DNA from: Acidimicrobiia bacterium
GTDB taxonomy: Bacteria > Actinomycetota > Acidimicrobiia > Acidimicrobiales > Bin134
Assembly (NCBI GenBank): GCA_022822265.1
Contig: JAJECA010000003.1
Location: 1 to 64,000 of the forward strand
Direction of reading: 5' to 3'
Length of the DNA stretch: 64,000 bases
Position numbers and translations under genes: made by a program. Shown one piece after another: positions 32,360-40,958 of this stretch. Every line of letters starts with the position of its first letter. Position 1 is the first letter of the stretch. The notes beneath the pieces were generated by a model that worked only from the letters and a program-made list of their open reading frames with translations, was not told where the DNA came from and searched no databases.

Positions 32360-34162
32360 TTATTGCTCGATCCAGGCCTCGGTGAGGAATACCCTGCCCG
32401 CGAGCACTTTGACGTGCTCTTGTCCCCCGCGAAGGGTGAGGTTGTCGATGCCGTGTACATGGTCGTGAGCGGCGATCAGCCAGTTGGAGAAGTAGAACCA
32501 GAGGTTGTGGACCTCCTCGGCGAACGCCCGGTTTATGTCTTCGGCGAGCTCTGTGAGACGGTCGAAGTCGTTGGTGGTCAACGACTCGTCCAGCGCGGCG
32601 TCGATCACCGGGTTGTTGATGCGCCCGAAGTTCAGCGCAATGCCCTGGCCGAACTCGCTGTGCCACCAGATCCGCTCCGCGGCCACATGGAAGCTCGGGT
32701 GGTTGCGCCACAAGAATGCGGTGAAGTTCCCGAACACCGCGTTGGTGATCAACTCCGCCTGGTCCACCTGGGTGATTGACACGTCGAGCCCGCAGTCTCC
32801 CCACATGGCGGCCAAAAGCTCGGTGTTGAGAAGGTTTGCCGGGTCGGTGGTGGTGCCGAGATCCACATCGGTCACGCCGAGGCGGGCGATGGCGGCACTA
32901 CCGGCATCGGGGTCGAAGCCCGGGAACCCGGAGTCTTCCAGGTAGCCGGGCGTCCCCGGCGAGAACGGGCCGGTGGCCGGCGCCTGCCCATCCCAGCGGA
33001 TGGTGTTGAACACCTGGCGGTCGGTGCATTGCGCCAGCGCCCGGCGGAACTCCGCGTTGTCGAATGGAGGCCGCGAGTGGTTGAACATCAGGTAAGTGGG
33101 CTCTGCGTATGCCTCTCCCTGCCAGAAGGTCTTGAACTGCTCGTTGTAGTCGTCAACTCGAATGCCCGTGTTGTCCACGTTGGCATCGAGGTCGCCAGAC
33201 CTCAGGGCCGCATACCGGGCGTCGCTGTCGTTGTTGGGCCGGAACTCCAAGGCGTCGAGGTAGGGAAGCTGGCGTCCCTCGGCATCGGTGCGCCAGTAGT
33301 CGGGGTTGCGCACCATCCGCGTCACCTCGTTGGGAATCCACTCGTCCAGCATGAATGGTCCGGTGCCGATGGGGTTGCGGGCCGCGCCTTCCGCGCCCAA
33401 GTCGTGCATCGACGGCGCCCCGAAGTATCCGAGGTGGCTGGTCAGGTACTCCGGCAACGCGGCAAACGGCTTCGCCAGCACCATCTTCACGGTCAAGTCG
33501 TCCACGATGTCGATGCTCTCGATTTCCCAGGAGCGCACCGAGATGCCGGTAAGGGTACCCAGGAGCTGCTCCTCGAAGTGCCGCTTCAGCGCCGCTGCGT
33601 CCGCCGGCGAGCCGTCGTGGAAGGTGATGCCCGCTGGCAGCACCATGGTCCACTCGGTGAAGTCGTCGTTCGGGCTGATGCTCTCCAGCAGGTTGGGCAC
33701 GGCCCTGCCGTCCACTCCTTCAATGGTCAAAGTGTCGTACAACGCTCGGAATAAGATGTGGCCCGACACCGCGGCCTGGGCGTTCACCGGGTTCAGCCCG
33801 TTGGTGGTCTCCGCCTCCAAGCCCATAACCAGCGTGCCGCCGTACTGGGGCGCCATCTCGGCGGCTGGGGCCTCGGTGGCCTCGGTCGCCGGCGCGGCAG
33901 TGGCCGCGGGGGCCTCTCCGCCCTGGTCACCGCTGTCATCAGGGGTTGGCTGGCCATCGCCTCCATCGTCGCCGCTGGGAGCAGATGCGCCGTCATCTCC
34001 CGAAGGCGCCTCCGGGGCGGCGGTGGCCTCGGCGGCTACACCACCGTCGGCGTCATCGTCGTCGTTCCCGCCTCCACAGGCCGAAGCCACGAGCGCCAGA
34101 GCGCAGACCAAAACCAGCCAGCGCCACCGCGCCGGCTTTGAAACCCGCCAAGTGCTTGTCAT
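32360..34162 (-). CDS. Substrate-binding lipoprotein, SBP family 5 (DppA/OppA type)
   Basis: I start at ATG 34162 (MTSTWRVSKPARWRWLVLVC) because the lipoprotein leader LALVASACGGGNDDDD begins there; an upstream in-frame extension looks non-coding. After the lipobox Cys comes a long acidic/Ala/Pro/Glu low-complexity linker of about 75 residues. The SBP_bac_5 fold follows: GGTLVMGLEAETTNGLNPVN, LTIEGVDGRAVPNLLESISP, WTMVLPAGITFHDGSPADAA, NPIGTGPFMLDEWIPNEVTR and FNHSRPPFDNAEFRRALAQC. It delivers oligopeptides or similar solutes to the DppB/C-like permeases. Confidence 0.92.
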   Translation of the reverse strand: MTSTWRVSKPARWRWLVLVCALALVASACGGGNDDDDADGGVAAEATAAPEAPSGDDGASAPSGDDGGDGQPTPDDSGDQGGEAPAATAAPATEATEAPAAEMAPQYGGTLVMGLEAETTNGLNPVNAQAAVSGHILFRALYDTLTIEGVDGRAVPNLLESISPNDDFTEWTMVLPAGITFHDGSPADAAALKRHFEEQLLGTLTGISVRSWEIESIDIVDDLTVKMVLAKPFAALPEYLTSHLGYFGAPSMHDLGAEGAARNPIGTGPFMLDEWIPNEVTRMVRNPDYWRTDAEGRQLPYLDALEFRPNNDSDARYAALRSGDLDANVDNTGIRVDDYNEQFKTFWQGEAYAEPTYLMFNHSRPPFDNAEFRRALAQCTDRQVFNTIRWDGQAPATGPFSPGTPGYLEDSGFPGFDPDAGSAAIARLGVTDVDLGTTTDPANLLNTELLAAMWGDCGLDVSITQVDQAELITNAVFGNFTAFLWRNHPSFHVAAERIWWHSEFGQGIALNFGRINNPVIDAALDESLTTNDFDRLTELAEDINRAFAEEVHNLWFYFSNWLIAAHDHVHGIDNLTLRGGQEHVKVLAGRVFLTEAWIEQ

Positions 34163-34272
34163 GACACAAACCCCTATATCTCCTGTCGTCAAAACGCTAC
34201 CCCAAATAGAGGATGGGCACGCCCTCTCTTCTCCTTGAGGCGACAAGGATGCATTGAGCCGTTGACCGAGTC

Positions 34273-35973
34273 TCACGGTGCCTGGGCGATAAACCAGTGC
34301 GAACGGGAGAGGTATGGGGAATAGTCGTCATAATGCTGTATGCGGGCGAGCACGAACCCGTCGCCAACGGCCAGCTCTACCAGTCTGTCGTCGGCCTCAG
34401 ACGGTTCGATTCCAAATGCATCAGCGGGAGTTTGCCACCCCCATTCGACACCGTCGGCAGACCACCCCAGCCATTGTTCCTCTTGTTCGGGGCCGTCAAC
34501 AGTCAGCCCCGTAATGAGCCACAGGGGGAAGGAGGGCAGTAGCTCGCCACGAGTGAACGACGCCAGTTCGGCCCCAGTCTGCTGGTCTTCGAACACCAGC
34601 ACCACTGAGTCCATGTCTGCGTTGTCGGTTATCGGATACACAAACTCGCAGGCCCCCTCAGCAAAGGCCCGTCCCTGCACCCAGAGAACCTCCCGCCCGC
34701 ACTCGTAGACCGCGGTGCCTGTCGCCAGATCCCAGAGACTGAAGCCTCCCTCGGGCTCGTTGAGCCGTAATTCGTAGCCCTCCTTGGCAATTCGCTGGTT
34801 GGGGAGTGTGAAGAGGTCGGTGCCGGGAATGGTCATCACGTTGACCGCGACCCCGGACGGCCCCGCGTACACGAGGATCGGGAGCGAGTTATCGAGAGCA
34901 ACCTTGGTTGTCTGAACCCCCTCCCGATCGTATCGGTGCAGTCCGTAACCGGCACCCAGCCAGGTTGTCCGCCATAGCGACCCGTCGGGGCCGAACGCCG
35001 TTGAGACATAGCGGTCGGCAGACTCGCTCTGGCTCCAGATGCGGCCATCGGGGGAAGTCAGAGTGGATGGCCGAGCAGGTTGATATCCGGTTCCGTCCTC
35101 AACATAGAAAAGAGAAAAGCCCGCAGGAGTGCCGAAGCTCCAGCCGAAGAAGCCGCCGTAGATGGAGCCGTCGTAATCGGCAACTTGTTCAAAGGTCCCG
35201 CCGTCGCTGGCAAATATCCAGGATTTGTGATTCTCCCCGGTGTCGTCCTCCGACCCGCTGAACGCCCCACTTCCGGAGTCGGGCACTGTACTAGCGCCCA
35301 CTTCCTCGCCCCATAGCACGATCACCATGTGCTCTCCCGAGGTCAATGCCTCGGAGATGAAGAAAGGAGGAAATTCGCAAGCAGGGGGCACTTGAATGGA
35401 GCTTGAGGAGAAGTCGAAATCCAACTCAGCCCAGTTCGCCCCCTGGTCATCGGAGAAGAACGCCCGAAGCACGGAAAGAGCCCGGCTACAGATGCCTTCT
35501 GTTTCCATGGCAGACAGGAGGGACTCGCCGGCGAGGTCATATCCCGCAACCAGCCAGCGTTCACCGGTCAAGTCATGGGAGAGCGGCCAGATGCCCGGCG
35601 GCATCGGCACCTCAGACCAGTCGACTCCGTTCTCGGTGACCAGGAACCTGAGGCCAGGCACCGCGCCATCATCCTCCTCGCCAGAAGCGCTGACAAGGAT
35701 CCGGCCGTCGCCGAGGGAAATGAGAATCCCCGAAAGCGCAGCCTCATCTAAGCCCGGGTCGAACTCGACCCATTCAAGCGCTGGCCCAGTGGAGACGAGC
35801 CCTGGGCCGGTGACGTGAACATCGTTGTCAGGCCCGTTGCGCTCCAATATCCGCCAAACACCGATACCGCCAGCGACCAGGACGAGCGCCGCGACGGCGG
35901 CAATCGCCTTCCGGCGACCATGTCGGGCTTTGGCCGAGGCCTCCCCTTGGCCCTCACCTGACAGCGCTTCCAC
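34273..35973 (-). CDS. Single-pass membrane protein with sialidase-like extracellular repeats
   Basis: The 566-residue protein has a short cytoplasmic basic N-terminus (AKARHGRRK), a membrane helix AIAAVAALVLVAGGIGVWRI, and a long extracellular part. That part carries repeated BNR/sialidase-type strands such as FLVTENGVDWSEVPMPPG, FSDDQGANWAELDFDFSS, STLTSPDGRIWSQSESADRY and LGWSADGVEWGWQTPADAFG. The Asp-box-like S.DG..W pattern suggests a beta-propeller. Catalytic sialidase residues are not evident. The topology resembles anti-sigma-like or sensor proteins, but no partner gene is adjacent. Function unknown. Confidence 0.6.
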   Translation of the reverse strand: MEALSGEGQGEASAKARHGRRKAIAAVAALVLVAGGIGVWRILERNGPDNDVHVTGPGLVSTGPALEWVEFDPGLDEAALSGILISLGDGRILVSASGEEDDGAVPGLRFLVTENGVDWSEVPMPPGIWPLSHDLTGERWLVAGYDLAGESLLSAMETEGICSRALSVLRAFFSDDQGANWAELDFDFSSSSIQVPPACEFPPFFISEALTSGEHMVIVLWGEEVGASTVPDSGSGAFSGSEDDTGENHKSWIFASDGGTFEQVADYDGSIYGGFFGWSFGTPAGFSLFYVEDGTGYQPARPSTLTSPDGRIWSQSESADRYVSTAFGPDGSLWRTTWLGAGYGLHRYDREGVQTTKVALDNSLPILVYAGPSGVAVNVMTIPGTDLFTLPNQRIAKEGYELRLNEPEGGFSLWDLATGTAVYECGREVLWVQGRAFAEGACEFVYPITDNADMDSVVLVFEDQQTGAELASFTRGELLPSFPLWLITGLTVDGPEQEEQWLGWSADGVEWGWQTPADAFGIEPSEADDRLVELAVGDGFVLARIQHYDDYSPYLSRSHWFIAQAP

Positions 35974-36046
35974 AACGAGAATGTACTTCGAGCATCCCCT
36001 CTTGTCTGGTCACCTTGATTGGGAGGCAATAGGGCTCGCTGTATTG

Positions 36047-37612
36047 CTAGGCGATCTCTGCGGCGATCAGGTGTGGTCCGTCGTCGGCGAAGGCCGCGGC
36101 CAGCGCACGGTCGAATTCCTCGGCGGTGGTTGCGGTGGTCGACGGCACTCCCATTGAGCGGGCAAGGCTGGCGAAGTCGATCGGCGGGTTGCTCAAAGAC
36201 AAAAGGTGCTGTGCGGTTGGCCCGGGTGCGCCGGCGCCGGTGCGGGCGAGCTCGATGTTGAGGATCCGGTAGGACCGGTTGACGAACACGACCGTGACGA
36301 TGTCAGTTCCTTCGCGCGCCATCGTCCACAACGCCTGGTTGGTGTACATGGCGGCACCGTCTCCAACGAGGCACAGACCCTTGCGGTCGGGGGCGGCGAT
36401 GGCCGCCCCGAGGGCGACGGGGAGTCTCTGGCCGAGTGCGCCGCCGGTCAGCGGCATCCAGTCGTGCGGCGCGGCAGATGCGGTTGCTGCCCATGTCGGG
36501 CCACCGCTGGTGCCGGCTTCGTCGGACACGAACGCCCCTTCTGGGAGGTGGCGGGCGATCGACAGCCCGATGGTCTGCACGCTGAGCCCGCCCTGCGGCG
36601 TGACCGGCATCACAAGCTCGGAGACGGGCGCAACGTCGGTGCCGGTGGCGCCGAGAGCGTCGGCGAGCTGGACGACGGACTCGGCGCTGTCGATTTCGGG
36701 GCCGCCGAGCGAGATCACCTTGCAGCGATCGGGGCTCAATTCGCAGGGCTGGTTCGGGTAGGAGAAGAACGCGACCGGCGGCCGGGCCTCGGCGAGGACG
36801 ATCACGTCGGTTCCATCCAGGCTCTGGACGACGCGTTCGGCGAAGTACTCCATGCGCTCGGGGGCGTAGCGGCCTGCGCCGCGCTGGAGCCGGGGAAAGA
36901 AGAACTCGACCAGCACCCGCACTCCTGCGCCGGCGAGGCGGCGGGCGGCCCGCAGGCCGGGTTCGGTCAGGGCCGGGCCGGTCATCAAGAGCGTGGGATT
37001 TCGGGCGGCACGCAAGGCGCGAGCCGCGTGCTCAACCGCGTCGGCTTCCGGGCCCGTCCGCTCCGGTGCGGCGAGCCGCTCGGGGATCGACGCGCCCGGC
37101 AGCCAGGCCACATCGGCAGGCAGCAATAGCGAGACCGGTCCGGTGGTGGCTTGGAGGCTGGCGTGCCATACCTCGGCCGCGAGCCGCCCCGCGTCCTCGG
37201 GGGCCGCTGCGGTTTGCAGCCACTTCGAGTTCGGCTCGGCCATCGCCTGGATGCCGGAGGTAAGCGGCGCATCATTGCCGAGGTGGTAGGTGGCGTGGTC
37301 GCCGATAACGTTGATTATCGGCGACCGGGCTCGCCGGGCGTTGTGGATGTTGGCGCCGCCGTTGAGGTAGCCGCTGCCCAGGTGCAGCAGCGTCATCGCC
37401 GGGTTGCCGCTCACGCGGGCGTAGCCGTCGGCCGCGCCGGTCACGACGCCTTCGAACAGCCCGAGGATTGAGCGAATCCTGGGTTCGCCGTCGAGAGCCG
37501 TCACGGCGTGTATCTCGGATGTGCCTGGGTTGGCGAAGCACGCGGTGACACCGTGGTGGGCCAAGGTGCCAACAAGCGCCTGGGCGCCGGTCAAGGGGTC
37601 AGAAGGCGACAT
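36047..37612 (-). CDS. Thiamine diphosphate-dependent enzyme (acetolactate synthase/benzoylformate decarboxylase-like)
   Basis: The 521-residue protein shows the three-domain ThDP layout. The Pyr domain is QALVGTLAHHGVTACFANPG and ILGLFEGVVTGAADGYARVS with the catalytic Glu. The central domain is around NPTLLMTGPALTEPGLRAAR. The PP domain has LTGGALGQRLPVALGAAIAA and the GDG...N cofactor motif LVGDGAAMYTNQALWTMARE followed by VTVVFVNRSYRILN. The short central domain without an FAD-type insert, together with this length, fits decarboxylases or MenD/benzoylformate-like enzymes annotated as acetolactate synthase large subunit-like. Substrate not determined. No small regulatory subunit nearby. 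Confidence 0.85.
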   Translation of the reverse strand: MSPSDPLTGAQALVGTLAHHGVTACFANPGTSEIHAVTALDGEPRIRSILGLFEGVVTGAADGYARVSGNPAMTLLHLGSGYLNGGANIHNARRARSPIINVIGDHATYHLGNDAPLTSGIQAMAEPNSKWLQTAAAPEDAGRLAAEVWHASLQATTGPVSLLLPADVAWLPGASIPERLAAPERTGPEADAVEHAARALRAARNPTLLMTGPALTEPGLRAARRLAGAGVRVLVEFFFPRLQRGAGRYAPERMEYFAERVVQSLDGTDVIVLAEARPPVAFFSYPNQPCELSPDRCKVISLGGPEIDSAESVVQLADALGATGTDVAPVSELVMPVTPQGGLSVQTIGLSIARHLPEGAFVSDEAGTSGGPTWAATASAAPHDWMPLTGGALGQRLPVALGAAIAAPDRKGLCLVGDGAAMYTNQALWTMAREGTDIVTVVFVNRSYRILNIELARTGAGAPGPTAQHLLSLSNPPIDFASLARSMGVPSTTATTAEEFDRALAAAFADDGPHLIAAEIA

Positions 37613-37639
37613 GGCTACTCCGTCTTTCTCGCGGGCAGA

Positions 37640-38950
37640 TCAGGTTTCCCAGAGGTACGACATCGGGAGGGCGAAGATTCGGTTTGATATGGGCTGCGGG
37701 CTCTGTCCTGTGTGCAATATGACGCCGACTTCGAACCGGTCGCCCATCAGGTCTCGCAGCCAGGCCAGCGATTTGGCGTCAGTTGAGCGCACTGTTGCCC
37801 CTGCCTTCACTTCCACTGCGATGATTCGTCCGTCTGACCGCTCGATCAGGAGGTCGATTTCCCTGCCCCGAGCATCACGGAAGTGGCTAAAGCGGAGCGG
37901 TTCGTCAAGTGCCGCCGCCTGACGGCGCAATTCGTTGACGGCGTAGGTTTCATGCAGCGGTCCGCGGCTCGGTTCGCCGGCCTCGCCGAGGCGCTGTGCG
38001 TCCACGCCGAGCGTTGCCGCTGTCAGACCGCTGTCGGTCACCAGCACCTTGGGTCGTCGCTTGGCTTGTGTGGCTGCGTTCGGTGCCCAGCCGCCTAGGC
38101 GCACCACTAAATGTGTCATCTCGAGATGCGACAGGTAGTCGGCGGTGGTCTCGACTCGGCCGAATCCGAGATCGCGATGCAAATCTGCCAGCACCAGTTC
38201 TCCCGCCGTGCGCGCCGCCACAGCCCGCAGCAGCCGCGGCAGCTCTGCTGAGCGCCGCGCTCCCGTGGCCTCGATGATGTCGCGAGTGACTGAGGTGAGG
38301 ATGTACGACTCGAACCAGCGGACGCGGTCAGCATCGTTCAGACCGAGAGCCTCGGGGTAGCCGCCCCGACAGATCCGCTGGGCATAGTCCGACTGCCCGA
38401 GTGTGGACGGGGGAGCGTGGAGGAGGTCGGAAACGGTCTCTGCGATGCCTCCGCCTGCTCCCGCGCTAGTGCAGAGGCGCGCGAGCATGCCGCCGGACCC
38501 GGTATGTAGTTCGACTGCCGAGAAGGGCGACAGGCCGAAGAACACAGCCCGCCCTGCCAGCGACTCCGACAAGACGGGGACCGTGAGAAAGTCGGCCGAT
38601 CCGGTGAGCAAGAAGCTGCCCGGTGTCGGATCGGCATCGACCGCAAGCTTGATCGCTCGCACGAGATCGTCACCGCCTCGCTGGATCTCGTCGATGACCA
38701 CGGGTCGGCGACGGTCGGCGATAAAGCCGATGGGGTCATCCACCGCGAGCGACAACTCTGCCGGGTCGTCAAGGCTCAAGAACGTGCCCCCGTCTGTGAT
38801 GTGGCGGGCCAGCGTGGTCTTGCCCGACTGGCGCGGTCCTTGCAGCACCACGATGCGGAATGTGTCGAGCGCGCGACGGAGTACCGGCTCGATCCGCCGC
38901 TGCACGACATGGGGCTGGAAAGCTGGCACAGAGCCTCCCGGTAGACGCAA
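37640..38950 (-). CDS. AAA_14 / DUF4143 ATPase
   Basis: A 436-residue protein with an N-terminal AAA_14 P-loop domain: FRIVVLQGPRQSGKTTLARH (Walker A), Walker B RRRPVVIDEIQRGGDDLVRA and sensor SFLLTGSADFLTVP. The C-terminal DUF4143 domain carries HFRDARGREIDLLIERSDGR and IIAVEVKAGATVRSTDAKSL, the (E)ID...EVKAG pattern of restriction-endonuclease-like folds. Such proteins are widespread, of unclear function and often mobile, linked with toxin-antitoxin or defence-like loci. A perfect palindrome lies 41 bp upstream of the start, suggesting autoregulation. Confidence 0.88.
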   Translation of the reverse strand: MRLPGGSVPAFQPHVVQRRIEPVLRRALDTFRIVVLQGPRQSGKTTLARHITDGGTFLSLDDPAELSLAVDDPIGFIADRRRPVVIDEIQRGGDDLVRAIKLAVDADPTPGSFLLTGSADFLTVPVLSESLAGRAVFFGLSPFSAVELHTGSGGMLARLCTSAGAGGGIAETVSDLLHAPPSTLGQSDYAQRICRGGYPEALGLNDADRVRWFESYILTSVTRDIIEATGARRSAELPRLLRAVAARTAGELVLADLHRDLGFGRVETTADYLSHLEMTHLVVRLGGWAPNAATQAKRRPKVLVTDSGLTAATLGVDAQRLGEAGEPSRGPLHETYAVNELRRQAAALDEPLRFSHFRDARGREIDLLIERSDGRIIAVEVKAGATVRSTDAKSLAWLRDLMGDRFEVGVILHTGQSPQPISNRIFALPMSYLWET

Positions 38951-38990
38951 AGATACGCAAGCTTGATTATATCTTGCTAATAGGTACTTT

Positions 38991-39011
38991 ATCTACTATT
39001 CAATAGTAGAT
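38991..39011. promoter_or_regulatory. Perfect 21-bp palindrome, candidate operator
   Basis: The plus strand reads ATCTACTATT, C, AATAGTAGAT: 10-bp arms exactly reverse-complementary around one base. It lies in an AT-rich stretch (38960-39015) that stands out from the GC-rich surroundings, 41 bp upstream of the AAA_14/DUF4143 start and about 135 bp upstream of the divergent monooxygenase. Its size and symmetry suit a dimeric repressor. No repressor gene is adjacent, so the ATPase itself or a distant regulator may bind. Confidence 0.6.
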
Positions 39012-39145
39012 TTCTAACCTAGCTGCATGGTCAATCTTCGACATTATCCTCGCGGGGGCCTTGAATGATGCGCTCGGCGTGGAAGCTGACGGTGCTGGCC
39101 GGAAGGCCGAGGCCATACAATGAGGCGTTGGAGTTAGGGAGGACG

Positions 39146-40738
39146 ATGACCGAAGTTCCTGTCTGCATCATCGGCTGCGGGCCGATCGGGCTCACCGGGG
39201 CGCTGCTGCTGTCGCGCCATGGCGTGCCGTCGCTTCTGGTGGAGCGGCGAAGCGAGCTCAACACCCATCCCCGATCCCGCTTCGTCGACACCAACACCAT
39301 GGAGTTGTTCCGAGAGTTCGGCATCGACAAGGCGGTGGAAGCCACCGGCCTCGGGCCGGACTGGACCGCCTACAACCGGTGGTCCGACAGCCTGGCCTCC
39401 GAGCCTTACGCCAACATCCCGAGCCCCACCTTCTACAGCGTTGCGGGGCCGAACAGCCCGTGCATCCCCGTGATGACGGTGCAAGACGAGGTCGAGGCCG
39501 CGCTGATGACCCGAGTCGCCGCCGACCCCATGATCACGGTCCGGTTTGACACCGAGGCCATCGACGTGACCCAGACCGATGACGCCACCCATCTCTGGCT
39601 GCGCGACACCAACACCGATGAGCGCCAGCCGGTGACCGCGCAGTACACCATCGGCGCCGACGGGCCCGGCAGCGAAACGCGCCGGGTGATCGGCACCCAT
39701 CTCGAGGCCGAGCCGCGGCCGGTGTACTCCCAGGATGTGATCTTCCACGCCGATCTCGAGGCGTACGTGGGCGACCGCAAAGGATCGCTGCTTTACACCA
39801 CGACCCCCGAGGGCATCGTCATCTTCCAGCCGCTCGACGGGCGCAGGCGGTGGCGCTGCCAGGTGGTCGTGGGCGATGAGAACCTGAACTCCGAGAAGGC
39901 GGTCAGCCGGCGGATCCGGGTGGCTCTCGGCACCGACGACGATGTGGAGTTCGCGATCCTCAGCATGCGCATGTGGCAGCCCACTCCGGGATGCGTGACC
40001 CGGTTCTCCTCAGGGCGCATTTTCTTGGCCGGAGACGCCGCGCACGTCTCGGTTCCCACCGGGGGTATGGGCAACAACACCGGATTCGCCGGCATCCGCA
40101 ACCTGGCGTGGAAGCTGGCTTATGTGGTGCGGGGCCTGGCGCCCGCGTCGATCCTAGAGACCTACGAAACCGAGCATCGGCCCATCGCAGTCGAGCGGAT
40201 CGCCTTCGGGGTCAGCACCACCGATCACATGACCCGGATGATGCTCGGCCACCGTCGAGGCGACGACGTCTCCGAGCACATCCAGGCCACCCACCAGTAC
40301 GCCGACTACGACCACCTCCTGCTCGGCTTCGAAATGTCATCGGGGCTCATCGCGCCGAACGCCGAGCCCGCACCACACCTCGACGATTCGAGCGGTGATT
40401 TCGTCCCAGTGGTCAGATCGGGCCGCCGCGCCCCCCACGTGTGGGTCGATACCGACCAAACCGAGTCCGTCCTCGACTGGTACGGAACCTCATATGTGCT
40501 GCTGCTCGGCCCGGAGTGCTCCCGCCCCGCATGGGAGGCCGCCATCGCGGAGTTGCCACCACAAGGCGTGCCGGTCGCGGTGCGCCAGCTCCCGGCTGAT
40601 ATCCCCACCAGCCCCTACGAAGCCGACTCCGTCACACTGGTTAGGCCCGACGGGATCATCGCTTGCTGCCAAAAAGACCCCGGCGGCCCAGCCGCCCCGT
40701 CGGAACTCTCGAAGTATCTGCCCAATCGCGAAAGCTGA
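39146..40738 (+). CDS. FAD-dependent aromatic-type monooxygenase (PheA/TfdB family)
   Basis: I start at ATG 39146, five bases after a gggagga ribosome binding site. The 530-residue protein has the FAD-binding CIIGCGPIGLTGALLLSRHG, a conserved PRSRFVDTNTMELFREFGID segment, the DG motif TIGADGPGSETRRVIG and the second FAD motif RIFLAGDAAHVSVPTGGMGN with the following NTGFAGIRNLAWKLAYV. A C-terminal thioredoxin-like region closes it. This family hydroxylates phenols or other polyketide/aromatic substrates with NAD(P)H. No ring-cleavage genes lie beside it. The downstream hairpin at 40779 may terminate its transcript. Confidence 0.9.
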   Translation: MTEVPVCIIGCGPIGLTGALLLSRHGVPSLLVERRSELNTHPRSRFVDTNTMELFREFGIDKAVEATGLGPDWTAYNRWSDSLASEPYANIPSPTFYSVAGPNSPCIPVMTVQDEVEAALMTRVAADPMITVRFDTEAIDVTQTDDATHLWLRDTNTDERQPVTAQYTIGADGPGSETRRVIGTHLEAEPRPVYSQDVIFHADLEAYVGDRKGSLLYTTTPEGIVIFQPLDGRRRWRCQVVVGDENLNSEKAVSRRIRVALGTDDDVEFAILSMRMWQPTPGCVTRFSSGRIFLAGDAAHVSVPTGGMGNNTGFAGIRNLAWKLAYVVRGLAPASILETYETEHRPIAVERIAFGVSTTDHMTRMMLGHRRGDDVSEHIQATHQYADYDHLLLGFEMSSGLIAPNAEPAPHLDDSSGDFVPVVRSGRRAPHVWVDTDQTESVLDWYGTSYVLLLGPECSRPAWEAAIAELPPQGVPVAVRQLPADIPTSPYEADSVTLVRPDGIIACCQKDPGGPAAPSELSKYLPNRES

Positions 40739-40958
40739 CATTGCTCTTGTGCTTTCGACGAGGCGGTGGGTCCAGGTACTGGGCAGGTGCCCAGTTTTTC
40801 CCCGTCCCAAGTGGACTGCTAGGTTGATTCGCCGTAGGAACCCCTTGGCACGGAGTCTGATGAGGTTTGGCGACCCCAGAGTCCCGTAGCCAGAGGGTTC
40901 TTTCGCGTTGCAATACAGGTAAACGACCCGTGTCCAACATGGCGGGAGGGCTTGAAGT
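40739..40958 (+). promoter_or_regulatory. Conserved leader of giant gene 1
   Basis: These 220 bp match the region in front of giant gene 2 (47802-48022) almost base for base from gtgctttcg to the ATG, with only scattered substitutions. Shared blocks include tttggcgaccccagagt, cgtag.yagagggttct, aatacaggtaa and tccaacatggcgggagggct. The GGGAGGG in the last block is the ribosome binding site. It includes a hairpin plus T run at 40779-40799. Conservation beyond a promoter's needs suggests a shared leader RNA or a recent duplication. Confidence 0.6.
40779..40799 (+). terminator. Hairpin with T run (terminator or attenuator)
   Basis: CTGGGC (40779-40784), loop AGGT, GCCCAG (40789-40794) and five T. 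It is 41 bp after the monooxygenase stop, so it could end that transcript. However, an equivalent hairpin is conserved in front of giant gene 2, where no gene lies upstream on this strand, so attenuation of the giant gene is also possible. Confidence 0.6.

Noticed and set aside
30418-34162. Complete peptide ABC importer operon
   Set aside because: Only binding protein and two permeases are present; the flanking genes are not ATPases.
36047-37612. Anabolic acetolactate synthase (IlvB)
   Set aside because: No small subunit, no ilv genes nearby, and sequence features fit the decarboxylase-like side of the ThDP family equally well.
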